This document shows positions 18,380-27,817 of a stretch of 64,000 nt of DNA, in pieces (position 1 is the first letter of the stretch; each line of letters starts with the position of its first letter). The notes beneath the pieces were generated by a model. It did no database searches. It was not told where the DNA came from and saw nothing but the letters and a program-made list of their open reading frames with translations. The position numbers were made by a program, and so were the translations under genes. Source of the DNA: Peribacillus frigoritolerans (lineage in GTDB: Bacteria; Bacillota; Bacilli; Bacillales; DSM-1321); the NCBI RefSeq assembly GCF_040250305.1, contig NZ_CP158190.1, positions 590,001 through 654,000 of the forward strand, read 5' to 3'.

Positions 18380-19657
18380 ATGAACCAATCTCATAAAATT
18401 GCATGTAAAGTGGCTTTTATATATATAATCATTGGGGTCTTATGGATTGTCGTTACGGATTACATCTCTATGACACAGGCAAGGGCAGATGTTCAGATAT
18501 ATGCAATGTTTCAACATTCCAAAGGGTGGATGTTCATTTTCATAACCGGGCTTTTCCTATACTTCATAATCAGGTATTGGACGGGTAAAATGTTGAGGTC
18601 CCAACAGGAATTCAATCTGAAGGATGAACAGTATCGGTCGCTGTTCAAGCATAACCCGGATTGTGTCCTTGAGCTTAATCTCGAAGGAAATGTTGTTTCG
18701 CTAAACCCGGAAGCTGAGAAACTGTTGGGTCATAATAGTGACAATTTGAAAGGTAAGAATGCGAATCATCTCCTCAACTGGAATGAAAGTGATAAAGTAT
18801 CTGAATTCTTTTTACAGTCCCTTCAAGGGGAGGCTGTTAAATTCGAAACGACCATCCAGAATAGCAGTGATGAAAAACGGATAATCCGTGTGACCTTTTT
18901 ACCGATCATCGTTCACGCGGAAATGCTAGGGGTATATGCAATCGTTAGGGATATTACTGAATTGCGGCGCGAAGAGGAATTGATGATCATGTCTGAAAAG
19001 CTATCTGTTATCGGACATCTGGCTGCCGCCGTCGCACATGAGATAAGGAATCCACTGACATCGTTAAAAGGATTCGTACAGTTAATGGATATGACCAAGG
19101 AAGTAAACCCGCTGCATTCCGATATTATGTTAAAGGAAATTGACCGAATCAATATTATCTCAAGTGAACTTTTGGTTCTCGGGAAGAAACAGGATGTCGC
19201 ATTTCGCAGGATCGATCTTGCCGACAGTTTACAGCAGGTATTCACGTTGATGAAAGCAGAAACGAATTTGAATAATATCGAAATGGGGTTCAGGGTTAAA
19301 ACTGCCGAACCGATTTATATTATGGCTGATTCAATTGAACTTAAACAGTTGGTAATCAATATCATAAAGAACAGCATTGAAGCGATAAAGGATAATGGGG
19401 AAATTGAAATTTCGCTGCAAATCATCGATGGACAAGCTGTAGTCAGCGTGAGTGATAATGGCATGGGAATGGGGCCCGAGCGTCTTGAACGGATTGGTGA
19501 GCCTTTTTACTCCACGAAGGAAAAGGGCACAGGGATCGGGCTTGCAATTTGCCGGAAGATCGTTCATCGCCTTCAGGGGGAAATGCATTTTGAAAGTGAG
19601 ATAAACAAAGGGACGACGGTTACAATTCGCATTCCGTTGGCTACTGGACAAGAATAA
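18380..19657 (+). CDS. PAS-containing sensor histidine kinase (sporulation kinase type)
   Basis: A 425-aa membrane histidine kinase. Two membrane helices (about residues 8-30 and 50-68) have little between them. A PAS domain follows (about 80-200), then a HisKA dimerisation domain with phosphoacceptor H220 (VAHEIRNPLTSLKGF), and an HATPase_c domain with N box (NIIKNSIEAI), G1 (VSDNGMGM) and G2 (GTGIGLAIC). The architecture and the HEIRNPLTSLKGF block resemble the KinB/KinE-type kinases that feed the sporulation phosphorelay. No response regulator is adjacent, which fits an orphan kinase. The ATG at 18380, with AAAGGA upstream, is preferred over a TTG inside the terminator T-run. Confidence 0.85.
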   Translation: MNQSHKIACKVAFIYIIIGVLWIVVTDYISMTQARADVQIYAMFQHSKGWMFIFITGLFLYFIIRYWTGKMLRSQQEFNLKDEQYRSLFKHNPDCVLELNLEGNVVSLNPEAEKLLGHNSDNLKGKNANHLLNWNESDKVSEFFLQSLQGEAVKFETTIQNSSDEKRIIRVTFLPIIVHAEMLGVYAIVRDITELRREEELMIMSEKLSVIGHLAAAVAHEIRNPLTSLKGFVQLMDMTKEVNPLHSDIMLKEIDRINIISSELLVLGKKQDVAFRRIDLADSLQQVFTLMKAETNLNNIEMGFRVKTAEPIYIMADSIELKQLVINIIKNSIEAIKDNGEIEISLQIIDGQAVVSVSDNGMGMGPERLERIGEPFYSTKEKGTGIGLAICRKIVHRLQGEMHFESEINKGTTVTIRIPLATGQE

Positions 19658-19704
19658 ATGGTACTATGAAAGATAGGAAAAGTTTTATATTAAAGGAGAA
19701 CGAT

Positions 19705-20841
19705 ATGAGCGAATTACCTGCATTAATAAACGATAGAAAACCATATATACAAGAGGTCTGGAAAAAGTCCGGATTCGGACAACTTACCCCAATTCAAACG
19801 AAAGCGATTCCCGTGATAGTCGAGGGAAAAGATATCATGGCCGAATCACCGACAGGTACAGGGAAAACATTAGCATATTTACTGCCTTTGCTGGAAAAGA
19901 TAGATCCTGAAAAAAAATCGCCCCAAGCTTTGATTTTGGCATCATCACGAGAACTGGTCATGCAAATCAATGAAGAAATTCGCATTTGGTCAGAGGGAAG
20001 TGGCATTACAGGTGCAGCATTCATCGGCGGTGCTAATGTGAAAAGGCAGTTGGACAAACTGAAGAAGCGTCCACAGGTGATTGCTGGAACACCGGGACGG
20101 ATTTACGAATTAATTGCCCAAAAGAAATTGAAGATGCATGAAGTTAAGACGATAGTACTTGATGAAGGTGACCAATTGATCACTCCGGAGCATATGGGAA
20201 CGATCAATAATATTATCAAAACAACGCTAAAAGACCGGCAAATCATGGTGTTTTCAGCGACCCTGCCGGAGGAAACGGAAAAAGCGGCAAGGGGATTCAT
20301 GAATGAACCCGAAATGATCAAGGTTGATAAGCATGAAAAAATGGAATCAAAGGTGGACCATCTTTACTTTGTTGTTGAGAGACGGGAAAAGTCCAAGATT
20401 CTGGAGAAAATCACAAGAATTAAAGATGTGAAGGCCCTTGCCTTCCTGAATGATATAGCAGAGCTGAGCGTCTTACATGAAAAGCTGAGCTATAAAGGTA
20501 TTGAAATGGGCGTGCTTCACGGCGAATCCAATAAAATCGACAGGGAGAAAGCGCTGCGCAAGCTTCGTTCCGGAAAATCCCCGATGCTGATAGCAACGGA
20601 TGTAGCGGCAAGGGGGCTGGATATTAAAGGCCTTACTGCGGTCGTCCATATTGATATGGCTGACAACATCGAACAATATATCCATAGATCCGGGAGAACT
20701 GGGCGTGCAGGTGCAGATGGCACTGTCATTTCAATCGTAACGGAAAGAGAAGAGCGAGAGTTGAAAAAAATGGCTCGTGAACTTGAGCTACCATTAACGA
20801 GAGTAACCTTCTATGGTGGAAACATCGTAGTCGATGAATGA
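19705..20841 (+). CDS. yfmL: DEAD-box RNA helicase (YfmL type)
   Basis: A 378-aa single-core ATP-dependent RNA helicase lacking a C-terminal extension. The order is Q motif (GFGQLTPIQTKAI), motif I (SPTGTGKT), Ib (GTPGRI), motif II written DEGD rather than DEAD, motif III (SAT), motif V (ATDVAARGLD) and motif VI (HRSGRTGR). YfmL of B. subtilis, of similar size, is implicated in 50S ribosome assembly. The ATG at 19705 is chosen because AAAGGAGA lies 6 nt upstream. It starts 47 bp after the kinase stop and may be partly co-transcribed. Confidence 0.9.
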   Translation: MSELPALINDRKPYIQEVWKKSGFGQLTPIQTKAIPVIVEGKDIMAESPTGTGKTLAYLLPLLEKIDPEKKSPQALILASSRELVMQINEEIRIWSEGSGITGAAFIGGANVKRQLDKLKKRPQVIAGTPGRIYELIAQKKLKMHEVKTIVLDEGDQLITPEHMGTINNIIKTTLKDRQIMVFSATLPEETEKAARGFMNEPEMIKVDKHEKMESKVDHLYFVVERREKSKILEKITRIKDVKALAFLNDIAELSVLHEKLSYKGIEMGVLHGESNKIDREKALRKLRSGKSPMLIATDVAARGLDIKGLTAVVHIDMADNIEQYIHRSGRTGRAGADGTVISIVTEREERELKKMARELELPLTRVTFYGGNIVVDE

Positions 20842-20851
20842 TTCGCAAAAA

Positions 20852-20880
20852 GGGACGGCCATGGCGGCTGTCCTTTTTTT
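20852..20880 (+). terminator. intrinsic terminator after yfmL
   Basis: The stem GGACGGCC/CGGCTGTCC (one wobble/mismatch) with a short ATGG loop is followed by T7, 11 bp after the helicase stop. Confidence 0.85.
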
Positions 20881-21080
20881 ACGAATGCCCGTAGGTTTAA
20901 AAAGAGTTGCTCAATTTGCAGAATCCAACTGAACTTGTTCATCTATTGCCCTCGGAGAAATCATATTATATTTACTAAATTCAGGAGTTCATTTATGGGT
21001 GATAATCATGAATGAAAACGCTTCCTTTGTATGGGTTTTTGACATATGATAGCAATAGACATAGGTTAGGAGGAGACGGT

Positions 21081-22256
21081 ATGACAGGAAAGTATAAACA
21101 ATTTGAAACGGCAGTCATCCATGAAGGATATGACTCGAAGAAGCATTTAGGAAGTTTGGCAACACCCTTATTCCAAACCTCAACATTCACTTTCGAAAAT
21201 GCCGAGCAAGGGGAGAGGCGTTTTGCCGGTGTGGAAGATGGATATATTTATTCGCGACTTGGAAATCCAACGGTACAGGTGCTTGAAGAAAAGATTGCCG
21301 CTTTGGAAGGCGGGGAAGCTGGCCTTGCTTTCGGTTCAGGCATGGCTGCCGTTTCAGCTGTGCTTTTTGCGTTAACGAAAACAGATGACCACATCCTGTG
21401 CTCACAGGGGTTATATGGTTGTACATTTGGCCTCCTGCAGCTAATGAAAAATAAATACCGCATCACTCATGATTTTTGTGAAATGGATACAGAAGAACAG
21501 GTAAGGAAAATGATCCGGCCGGAAACGACCTGCATCTATGTAGAAACCCCGATCAATCCGACGATGAAAATGATTGACTTACAGATGGTGGTGAAAGTTG
21601 CGAAGGAATATAATGTGACGTTCGTAGTGGATAATACGTTTTCGACGCCATACCTACAGAGACCGCTTGAGTATGGCTGTGATATCGTCCTTCATAGCGC
21701 TACGAAATATCTTTGCGGGCATGGGGATGTCGTTGCAGGACTTGTCGTAGGTAAGAAGGAATTCATGAATCAGGTAGCTGGGACTACACAGAAGGATATC
21801 GGTGGAATCATTTCACCTTTCGATGCTTGGTTACTATTGCGGGGGTTAAAGACCTTGCCTGTCAGGATGGACCGTCATTCGGCCAATGCAATGGAAATCT
21901 TTCATGAACTTAAGAAACATCCAAAGGTGAAAAAGGTATATTATCCAGGTGATGAAGCTTCACCGGACCATTATATAATGCACAAACAGATGAAACATGG
22001 CGGCGGCCTTATCTCTTTCGAATTGCATGGCACAAAACAGGATGCACAGGAATTCCTCAATAAATTGAAACTAATCAAAATTGCCGTAAGTCTTGGGGAT
22101 ACCGAAACATTGATCCAGCATCCCGCTACCATGACGCACTCTGCCGTTCCTGAAGATTCACGGAAACAAATGGGCATCAGTGACCAGCTGGTCCGTCTCT
22201 CAGTTGGCCTAGAAGCTTGGCAGGATGTCTGGCAAGATCTTCAGCAAGCATTTTAA
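21081..22256 (+). CDS. megL: methionine gamma-lyase (PLP-dependent Cys/Met metabolism enzyme)
   Basis: A 391-aa fold-type I PLP enzyme that would split methionine into methanethiol, 2-oxobutyrate and ammonia. The PLP lysine is K209 in HSATKYLCGHGD. C114 in LYGCTFGLL corresponds to the cysteine that marks methionine gamma-lyases and is absent from most cystathionine lyases. The cofactor motifs YSRLGNPTV and GSGMAAVSAVL are intact. Start at 21081 behind a near-perfect TTAGGAGGAG site. The 3' end overlaps the converging TspO gene by 4 bp, and no terminator separates them. A cystathionine gamma-lyase or synthase activity is the alternative. Confidence 0.85.
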   Translation: MTGKYKQFETAVIHEGYDSKKHLGSLATPLFQTSTFTFENAEQGERRFAGVEDGYIYSRLGNPTVQVLEEKIAALEGGEAGLAFGSGMAAVSAVLFALTKTDDHILCSQGLYGCTFGLLQLMKNKYRITHDFCEMDTEEQVRKMIRPETTCIYVETPINPTMKMIDLQMVVKVAKEYNVTFVVDNTFSTPYLQRPLEYGCDIVLHSATKYLCGHGDVVAGLVVGKKEFMNQVAGTTQKDIGGIISPFDAWLLLRGLKTLPVRMDRHSANAMEIFHELKKHPKVKKVYYPGDEASPDHYIMHKQMKHGGGLISFELHGTKQDAQEFLNKLKLIKIAVSLGDTETLIQHPATMTHSAVPEDSRKQMGISDQLVRLSVGLEAWQDVWQDLQQAF

Positions 22257-22990
22257 GCTACCATTTTTCTTCTATTTTTAATGAAGATGGTGATGGATAC
22301 GACAAAAGTGATGACAGCCAGGATATAAGAAATGTCCGTAATAACCGGATAGGCGGAGCTATTTCGTATCCCGATGCCTATGAACGCCCAAACGAATACG
22401 AGAGGATAGCACCAATCCCGGTTTTTACCTGCAAAGACAAAAGCCAGGATTGTTGCTGCAATCAGCAGGACGATCGTCCAGGCTAAACTTGAAACCCCAA
22501 AGCCGTCCCATTTGATATACGTGAGGTAATAAGAAATGTCAGCGATCGTTGCAACACTTACCCAGCCTGTATAAACGGAAAACGGAAATAGGTCGAAAGG
22601 AGTGTGCTCCACCTTTTTTATGCTTGTATAAATGACCATTAAAGTAGCCAAAAGAGCAATGATAATGAATACGGATAACAAAAAGTGTTCATAGTGCCAA
22701 GCCAAAAGCCAAGCTCCATTCAAGACACAGCTTAAAGCGAACCAAGGGAAGGATGCCTTATAAGCAGGGCTGTTTTGATGTTTGCTTAAGAACTGCCTGA
22801 ATACCCAGATGGCGAGCAGGAAATAGATCAAGCCCCATATGGAAAATACATATCCGGCAGGAGTGAAAAGGACATCAAGTTTATCGGAAATCTCTCCTGA
22901 TGTCTGGCCGTTCAATGGCAGGAAATTAGCTAAAAAATTCATCGTGACGACGAACAGATAGAAAATCAAGTTGATGATGGAAATAAGCAT
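22253..22990 (-). CDS. TspO/MBR family tryptophan-rich membrane protein
   Basis: A 245-aa membrane protein related to TspO/MBR. Several helices contain the family motifs FTPAGYVFSIWGLIYFLLA, CVLNGAWLLAWHYE and YTGWVSVATIADISYYL. TspO proteins bind porphyrins and cholesterol-like ligands. This longer version with a C-terminal helical extension is common in Bacillaceae and has no assigned role. ATG preceded by AAGGAGG. The 3' end overlaps megL by 4 bp on the opposite strand. Confidence 0.8.
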   Translation of the reverse strand: MLISIINLIFYLFVVTMNFLANFLPLNGQTSGEISDKLDVLFTPAGYVFSIWGLIYFLLAIWVFRQFLSKHQNSPAYKASFPWFALSCVLNGAWLLAWHYEHFLLSVFIIIALLATLMVIYTSIKKVEHTPFDLFPFSVYTGWVSVATIADISYYLTYIKWDGFGVSSLAWTIVLLIAATILAFVFAGKNRDWCYPLVFVWAFIGIGIRNSSAYPVITDISYILAVITFVVSITIFIKNRRKMVA

Positions 22991-23195
22991 TATGGCTTCC
23001 TCCTTATATGAATTGTGATTCTCTAACCCTATTCCACAAATTTAGCCTGATTAACCTCTTTGGAGCACATCGGGGACTTGGGGGTCGATTTTTCATAAAG
23101 GGAGGAAGTTTCTGTAACCATTGAACCATTTAAGGTTAGAAATTTTACATCTTCACTTTATGGTGATAAAATATTCAAAGATTCATATTATTTTA

Positions 23196-23320
23196 GTCCT
23201 TCGGGGTCGGGTGAAAATCCCAACCGGCGGTGATGAAGAAATTCTAAGCCCGCGAGCCTGTTAAAGGCAGGATTTGGTGAGATTCCAAAGCCGACAGTAA
23301 AGTCTGGATGGGAGAAGGAC
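23196..23320 (+). ncRNA. FMN riboswitch (RFN element)
   Basis: The conserved RFN core is plain: outer helix P1 GTCCTT/AAGGAC (23196-23201 and 23315-23320), then TCGGGGTCGGGTGAAAATCC, CCGGCGGTGATG, AGCCCGCGAGCC, GATTTGGTGAGATTCC, GCCGACAGT and GTCTGGATGGGAG in the standard order. When FMN binds, expression of the rib genes is switched off. It sits 150 bp upstream of ribE with two terminator hairpins in between. Confidence 0.97.
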
Positions 23321-23345
23321 GTGTGGAACCCAAGTGTATACGTAC

Positions 23346-23381
23346 GCCTAATTTTTCAAAAATGAAAATATTAGGCTTTTT
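23346..23381 (+). terminator. riboswitch expression platform, hairpin 1
   Basis: The stem GCCTAAT...ATTAGGC extends inward through A/T pairs and is followed by TTTTT. It lies 25 bp after the aptamer and can act as an FMN-controlled terminator. Confidence 0.7.
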
Positions 23382-23419
23382 AGGTATACAATTTTTTTCA
23401 CTCATTTCTCCTGCTAACT

Positions 23420-23446
23420 CCTTAGGTCATCCTAAGGGGTTTTTTA
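23420..23446 (+). terminator. riboswitch expression platform, hairpin 2
   Basis: A perfect 7-bp stem CCTTAGG/CCTAAGG with a TCAT loop is followed by GG and T6, ending 24 bp before the ribE ATG. It is a second terminator in the same leader, distinct from hairpin 1. Confidence 0.75.
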
Positions 23447-23469
23447 TATTTTATAAAAGGGGGAAAAAC

Positions 23470-24108
23470 ATGTTTACGGGAATCATTGAGGATATCGGTA
23501 CCGTACATTCCATGAAAAAAGGAAAAAGCAGTATGGAGTTATCGATTCGTTCTGAAAAAGTCCTTCAAGATGTTCATCTGGGGGATAGTATTTCAGTAAA
23601 CGGAGTCTGCTTAACGGTAACGTCCTTCACGAAAAGTTTGTTTACGGTCGACGTGATGCCGGAAACGGTCAAAGCTTCCTCGATCCGGACATTGAAATTG
23701 GGATCACCTGTGAATCTTGAACGAGCCATGAGTGCACAGGGAAGGTTTGGCGGTCATTTTGTTTCAGGTCATATCGACGGAACCGGAACGATCATAAAAA
23801 AAGAACGGAAAGAAAATGCCGTATATTATGTAATCCAATTGGAAGAGGGGCTCAGTGCCTTTTGCATTCCAAAAGGATCCGTGGCCATTGATGGAACGAG
23901 TTTGACGATATTTGGAATCGAAAGGAACCTATTGACTGTATCACTGATTCCATTGACTCATCAGGACACCATATTGGGACAAAAAGCGGCTGGCGATATT
24001 GTTAACATCGAAAACGACATGATAGGGAAATATATAATACATCAAATGAAAAATGGCAATCCAAAACCAGGACTGAATTTAGAGTTTTTGGCAGAGCATG
24101 GATTCTAA
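23470..24108 (+). CDS. ribE: riboflavin synthase alpha subunit
   Basis: A 212-aa riboflavin synthase that disproportionates two molecules of 6,7-dimethyl-8-ribityllumazine into riboflavin and the pyrimidinedione. Two lumazine-binding repeats are visible: [12 protein letters not shown] with SVNGVCLTV, and [12 protein letters not shown] with AIDGTSLTI. The ATG at 23470 follows AAGGGGG; longer readings run back through the terminators and are rejected. It is first in the ribE-ribB-ribH operon under the FMN riboswitch. In B. subtilis a ribD gene precedes ribE; none is present here. Confidence 0.95.
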   Translation: MFTGIIEDIGTVHSMKKGKSSMELSIRSEKVLQDVHLGDSISVNGVCLTVTSFTKSLFTVDVMPETVKASSIRTLKLGSPVNLERAMSAQGRFGGHFVSGHIDGTGTIIKKERKENAVYYVIQLEEGLSAFCIPKGSVAIDGTSLTIFGIERNLLTVSLIPLTHQDTILGQKAAGDIVNIENDMIGKYIIHQMKNGNPKPGLNLEFLAEHGF

Positions 24109-24123
24109 TAAAAGGGCGGTGTA

Positions 24124-24774
24124 ATGATGTTCCATACAATAGAAGAAGCGATAGAAGATTTGAAGGCTGGCAAGGTAGTAATCGTATCCGATGATGAAGA
24201 CCGTGAAAATGAAGGGGATTTTGTAGTGCTGGCCGAAAAGGCGACACCGGAAGCGATTAATTTCATGGCGACTCATGGACGTGGTTTGATTTGTACAACC
24301 ATCACTGAAGAACTGGCAGCAAAATTGAAACTGCATCCTATGGTAGGAGAAAATACCGATCATCATGGCACTGCTTTTACGGTAAGTGTCGATCATAAAA
24401 GCACCTCTACAGGAATCAGTGCTTTTGAAAGGTCCTTGACCATCCTTGAGCTTCTTAATGAAGATTCGGTCGCTGAAGATTTCCAAAGGCCTGGTCACAC
24501 TTTCCCGATAGTCGCAAAAGAAGGTGGCGTATTAAGGAGGGCAGGACATACAGAGGCATCGGTGGACTTGGCGAAGTTATGCGGTGCCGCTCCAGCTGGT
24601 GTCATTTGTGAAATCATGAATGAAGATGGATCGATGGCCCGGGTATCCGATTTAGAAGTCATCGCTGATAAATTCAATCTGAAATTCATTACGATAGCCG
24701 ATTTGATTCGCTATCTTCAACAAAATGATACGATCGGGAAACAGGAGCTTGAACTGAACATCCCTAAAGCTTGA
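24124..24774 (+). CDS. ribB: 3,4-dihydroxy-2-butanone-4-phosphate synthase (RibB only)
   Basis: A 216-aa single-domain enzyme converting ribulose 5-phosphate into dihydroxybutanone phosphate and formate. The metal and substrate motif [10 protein letters not shown] (residues about 23-32), the HGRGLIC block, and the late [14 protein letters not shown] motif are all present. In most Bacillus species this domain is fused to GTP cyclohydrolase II as RibBA of about 400 aa. Here the protein ends where the second domain would begin, with no remnant before ribH. Start at 24124, or 24127, behind GGGCGGTG. Confidence 0.93.
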   Translation: MMFHTIEEAIEDLKAGKVVIVSDDEDRENEGDFVVLAEKATPEAINFMATHGRGLICTTITEELAAKLKLHPMVGENTDHHGTAFTVSVDHKSTSTGISAFERSLTILELLNEDSVAEDFQRPGHTFPIVAKEGGVLRRAGHTEASVDLAKLCGAAPAGVICEIMNEDGSMARVSDLEVIADKFNLKFITIADLIRYLQQNDTIGKQELELNIPKA

Positions 24775-24843
24775 GGATTTAAGGAATTACATCTTAACAG
24801 AACAAAAAATAATATTGTTTTTAAAAATTAGGAGGAATTGGAC

Positions 24844-25314
24844 ATGGGGAAAACTATTGAAGCACAATTAATCGGATCAGGATTGAAAGTCGGCATTGTG
24901 GTAGGAAGATTTAATGAGTTTATCACAAGTAAGCTTTTAGGAGGGGCATTGGATGGTCTTAAGCGTCATGGCGTAGATGAGAATGATGTTGACATCGCTT
25001 GGGTCCCGGGTGCTTTTGAACTTCCGTTAATTGCTAAGAAACTTGTGAATACAGGTAAATATGATGCGGTAATCGGTCTTGGAACGGTAATCAGGGGTGC
25101 CACTTCACATTATGATTATGTCTGTAATGAAGCAGCTAAAGGCATGGCTTCCGTTTCCTTGGAAACGGGTGTACCGGTTATCTTCGGTTTGCTGACAACT
25201 GAAAATATTGAACAAGCCATTGAACGTGCTGGAACAAAATCAGGTAACAAAGGCTATGAAGCGGCCGTTAGTGCCATTGAAATGGCCAACCTTGGAAAAT
25301 TGATAGAACAGTGA
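24844..25314 (+). CDS. ribH: 6,7-dimethyl-8-ribityllumazine synthase
   Basis: A 156-aa subunit of the icosahedral lumazine synthase, which condenses dihydroxybutanone phosphate with the ribityl-aminouracil. Substrate motifs [15 protein letters not shown] and [15 protein letters not shown] (catalytic histidine in SHYD) are canonical. The ATG at 24844 is 8 nt after AGGAGG; an in-frame TTG two codons earlier is not favoured. It is last in the operon and followed by a terminator. Confidence 0.96.
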   Translation: MGKTIEAQLIGSGLKVGIVVGRFNEFITSKLLGGALDGLKRHGVDENDVDIAWVPGAFELPLIAKKLVNTGKYDAVIGLGTVIRGATSHYDYVCNEAAKGMASVSLETGVPVIFGLLTTENIEQAIERAGTKSGNKGYEAAVSAIEMANLGKLIEQ

Positions 25315-25326
25315 TTTCACATAAGG

Positions 25327-25361
25327 AAGCCGCATGGAATAACATTCCTGCGGCTTTTTTT
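25327..25361 (+). terminator. intrinsic terminator of the rib operon
   Basis: The long stem AGCCGCATGGAAT/ATTCCTGCGGCT has one internal mismatch and a 3-nt loop, and is followed by T7. Confidence 0.9.
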
Positions 25362-25721
25362 GATGTACTGGATCTTGGGTCTGATTGAGTCAGCCCTTCT
25401 TAAACCATTAAGCAATTCTTTAAAGTTCGTAAAGTTCCTAGCCATTGATCGATTAGGAAATGCTGCTCATCGACACTCACCGAAATCCCTTTAATGAAAA
25501 TATCTCGGTTTCAAAGTAATGTGTTTTCCTTATATATACGTATAAATTATGGAAAATAAAGAATCATTAGGGAATTTTTCAAAAAAAAAACGAACAAAAG
25601 CATCACGCAATGGAAGCATGATAAAATATGCGGATATGATTATGCTACAATTGTAAAGATTGCAATTGAAATTCATGTCTTTAGGGAAAAGTAAATTTAT
25701 TAGTTACTAGGAGGGGTTTGT
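25362..25721. other. intergenic, nothing recognised
   Basis: This 360-bp AT-rich gap lies between the rib terminator and the DHH gene. It has an A10 run near 25580 and the GGAGGGG ribosome binding site of the next gene at its end. No small gene with a good ribosome binding site and no structured RNA could be recognised. Confidence 0.5.
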
Positions 25722-26888
25722 GTGTACCATCTCTTTACACATAATGATTTAGATGGAGTCGGCTGCGGCATTATAGCTAAGTTGGCCTTCGGAGAAGAAG
25801 TAGTGGTAAGTTATAATTCAATTGGTCGCCTCAATCAGAACGTAGGAGCATTTCTTGAGCAAGCCAAGCTTGAAGATACATTGATCGTTACTGATCTATC
25901 GGTTGATGAAGATAACGAAAAAATGATTACTCAGTTTGTGGAAGATGGAGGCAAAGCTCTGCTGATTGATCATCATAAGTCAGCATTGCATTTGAACGAA
26001 CATGATTGGGCATCTGTAACTGTCGAACAGGAAGATGGTAAACAGACGGCAGCGACATCATTATTCTATCAGTATGCAGTTGAAAATAAATACCTGGAAC
26101 CTTCAAGCATTGTCGCTGAATTCGTTGAATTGGTCCGACAATACGATACTTGGGAATGGGAAGTCAATAAAAATACAACGGCAAAACGATTGAATGACCT
26201 GTTTTTCATGATTCCGATAGAGGAATTCGAAATGAAAATCGCAAATAAGCTGTCGACGGCTGAAAGTTTTGCTTTTGACGAAGTGGAGCAGACCCTTCTG
26301 AATGTTGAAGAGAGTCGGGTAGATCGGTACATAAACAGGAAAAAAAGAGAAGTCTATCAGGCTACGGTCGGTCCCCATACAGCTGGTGTGGTCCATGCAG
26401 AGTCATATCACTCAGAATTGGGTAATGAACTGTCGAAAGAGTTCTCGCATCTTGATTATATAGCGATCCTGATGGTTGGAAGTAAAAGAATCAGCTTCCG
26501 GACAATTCACGACGATATTGATGTTTCTGAAGTTGCTGGCAAGTACGATGGGGGCGGCCACCAAAAAGCGGCAGGTTGTACCATGTCCGAAAAGGCATAT
26601 AGCCAATATGTCGAAAAGACCTTCTTTGCCGAGCCCCTTAAACGAGACGCACATAAGAATCAACTGAATGTAAAGGAATCCCCAGAGGGCTGCCTATATT
26701 CAACGAGAGACAAACAGGACATATTCATTTATGAAGATGAAGAAGAGCAATGGATCGTTGAAATCAACGGAAAACAACAGAAAAAAACATTCGATACATT
26801 TACGGAAGCGGAAAAATACATGAAGCGGAAATACGCGGCATGGCTGGCCCATGATGAAAGATATGAAGAGTTTGTCAATAAGGGATGA
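25722..26888 (+). CDS. DHH/DHHA1 family phosphoesterase
   Basis: A 388-aa predicted Mn-dependent phosphoesterase. Metal-binding motifs: HNDLDGVGC (I, residues 7-15), VTDLSVDE (II), IDHHKS (III, the DHH signature, near 87-92), and a C-terminal DHHA1 nucleotide-binding motif GGGHQKAAG. A 60-80 residue C-terminal extension is rich in Glu and Lys. Family members hydrolyse short RNAs or cyclic dinucleotides. This architecture, similar in size to YngD of B. subtilis, has no proven substrate. GTG start with AGGAGGGG upstream. It is convergent with yihY, with a shared terminator. Confidence 0.85.
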   Translation: MYHLFTHNDLDGVGCGIIAKLAFGEEVVVSYNSIGRLNQNVGAFLEQAKLEDTLIVTDLSVDEDNEKMITQFVEDGGKALLIDHHKSALHLNEHDWASVTVEQEDGKQTAATSLFYQYAVENKYLEPSSIVAEFVELVRQYDTWEWEVNKNTTAKRLNDLFFMIPIEEFEMKIANKLSTAESFAFDEVEQTLLNVEESRVDRYINRKKREVYQATVGPHTAGVVHAESYHSELGNELSKEFSHLDYIAILMVGSKRISFRTIHDDIDVSEVAGKYDGGGHQKAAGCTMSEKAYSQYVEKTFFAEPLKRDAHKNQLNVKESPEGCLYSTRDKQDIFIYEDEEEQWIVEINGKQQKKTFDTFTEAEKYMKRKYAAWLAHDERYEEFVNKG

Positions 26889-26892
26889 ATAG

Positions 26893-26926
26893 GAAAGCGG
26901 CTGTCCGAATGGGACAGCCGCTTTTC
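26893..26926. terminator. bidirectional terminator
   Basis: A perfect 13-bp stem (AAAGCGGCTGTCC/GGACAGCCGCTTT) with a 5-nt loop lies between the converging DHH and yihY genes and serves both. Confidence 0.9.
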
Positions 26927-26950
26927 TATCTTTTGTCGTAATTCATGTTT

Positions 26951-27817
26951 TTACCTTTTAAGCGGGACAGGATGGACAATAGTGCGGGATGGTTTAATTG
27001 GAATGGAGTTTTGGCGATGGAGAATTGCATTGATTTCTCCGCCGATCACAAAAATCAGACCACTCAAATACAGCCATAGCATCAAGATGATGACGCCTCC
27101 TAAACTGCCGTAAGTAGAAGAATAGTTGGCAAAATTACTGACATAGAATGAAAATCCAAGTGAGATTCCCAGCCAAAGTACAGTTGCGGTCACTGCCCCA
27201 GGGATGACATGTTTAATGGGAAAACTTTTATTCGGTGCAAAGCGATATAAAAAGGTCAGGACAAGTGATATGACCACAACCGCGATAACCCACCGTAATA
27301 AGCTGAATATTATTTGCGTTTCTTCAGGGATCGGAATGACTTGCTGTAATAAATCGATGATCACTTTTCCGAAGACGGGGAGACCCAACATGACGATGAA
27401 TGCCACAACCAGGCCTAATGTCAATACAATGGAGATGAAGCGGGCTTTAATGAAATTCCTTGTTTCTTCAACATCATAGGCAATATTCATGGAATGGATG
27501 AACGCATTCATTCCATTGGAAGCGGACCATATGGTGCCAAGGAAACCAAAAGTCAGTAAGCCGCCGTTCCGTTCAGATAATATGTTAATGATATTTTTCT
27601 CGATGACTTCCATCGTTTCCGCAGGCATGAAGGTTTTTATCGTGTCCAGGGCAGTCTGAATATCGATGTTCAGATAAGGTAATAAGGACAGCAGTAAAAT
27701 GAGCAAAGGGAATAGTGCCAGTAGATAGTAATAAGCTTGTTCTGCTGCCAGCCCGGTCACACGATCTTCCTTTATTTCTTTAATCAGTTTCTTTGAAAAT
27801 TTTATCGACTTATTCAT
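26951..27817 (-). CDS. YihY/BrkB family membrane protein (paralogue 1)
   Basis: A 288-aa inner-membrane protein with six to seven helices and the family motifs YYYLLALFPLLILLL, GTIWSASNGMNAFI, NYSSTYGSLGGVIILMLW and IFVIGGEINA. The historical label ribonuclease BN is wrong for this family, and its true function is unknown. ATG preceded by GGAG. A second copy lies at 42581-43420 and shares the NYS(S/A)TYGSLGG and GTIWSASNGMNA blocks. Confidence 0.85.
   Translation of the reverse strand: MNKSIKFSKKLIKEIKEDRVTGLAAEQAYYYLLALFPLLILLLSLLPYLNIDIQTALDTIKTFMPAETMEVIEKNIINILSERNGGLLTFGFLGTIWSASNGMNAFIHSMNIAYDVEETRNFIKARFISIVLTLGLVVAFIVMLGLPVFGKVIIDLLQQVIPIPEETQIIFSLLRWVIAVVVISLVLTFLYRFAPNKSFPIKHVIPGAVTATVLWLGISLGFSFYVSNFANYSSTYGSLGGVIILMLWLYLSGLIFVIGGEINAILHRQNSIPIKPSRTIVHPVPLKR

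Noticed and set aside
23308..23469. N-terminal extension of ribE
   Set aside because: It would translate through the riboswitch end and both terminators. The ATG at 23470 has a proper GGGGG site and matches the family start.
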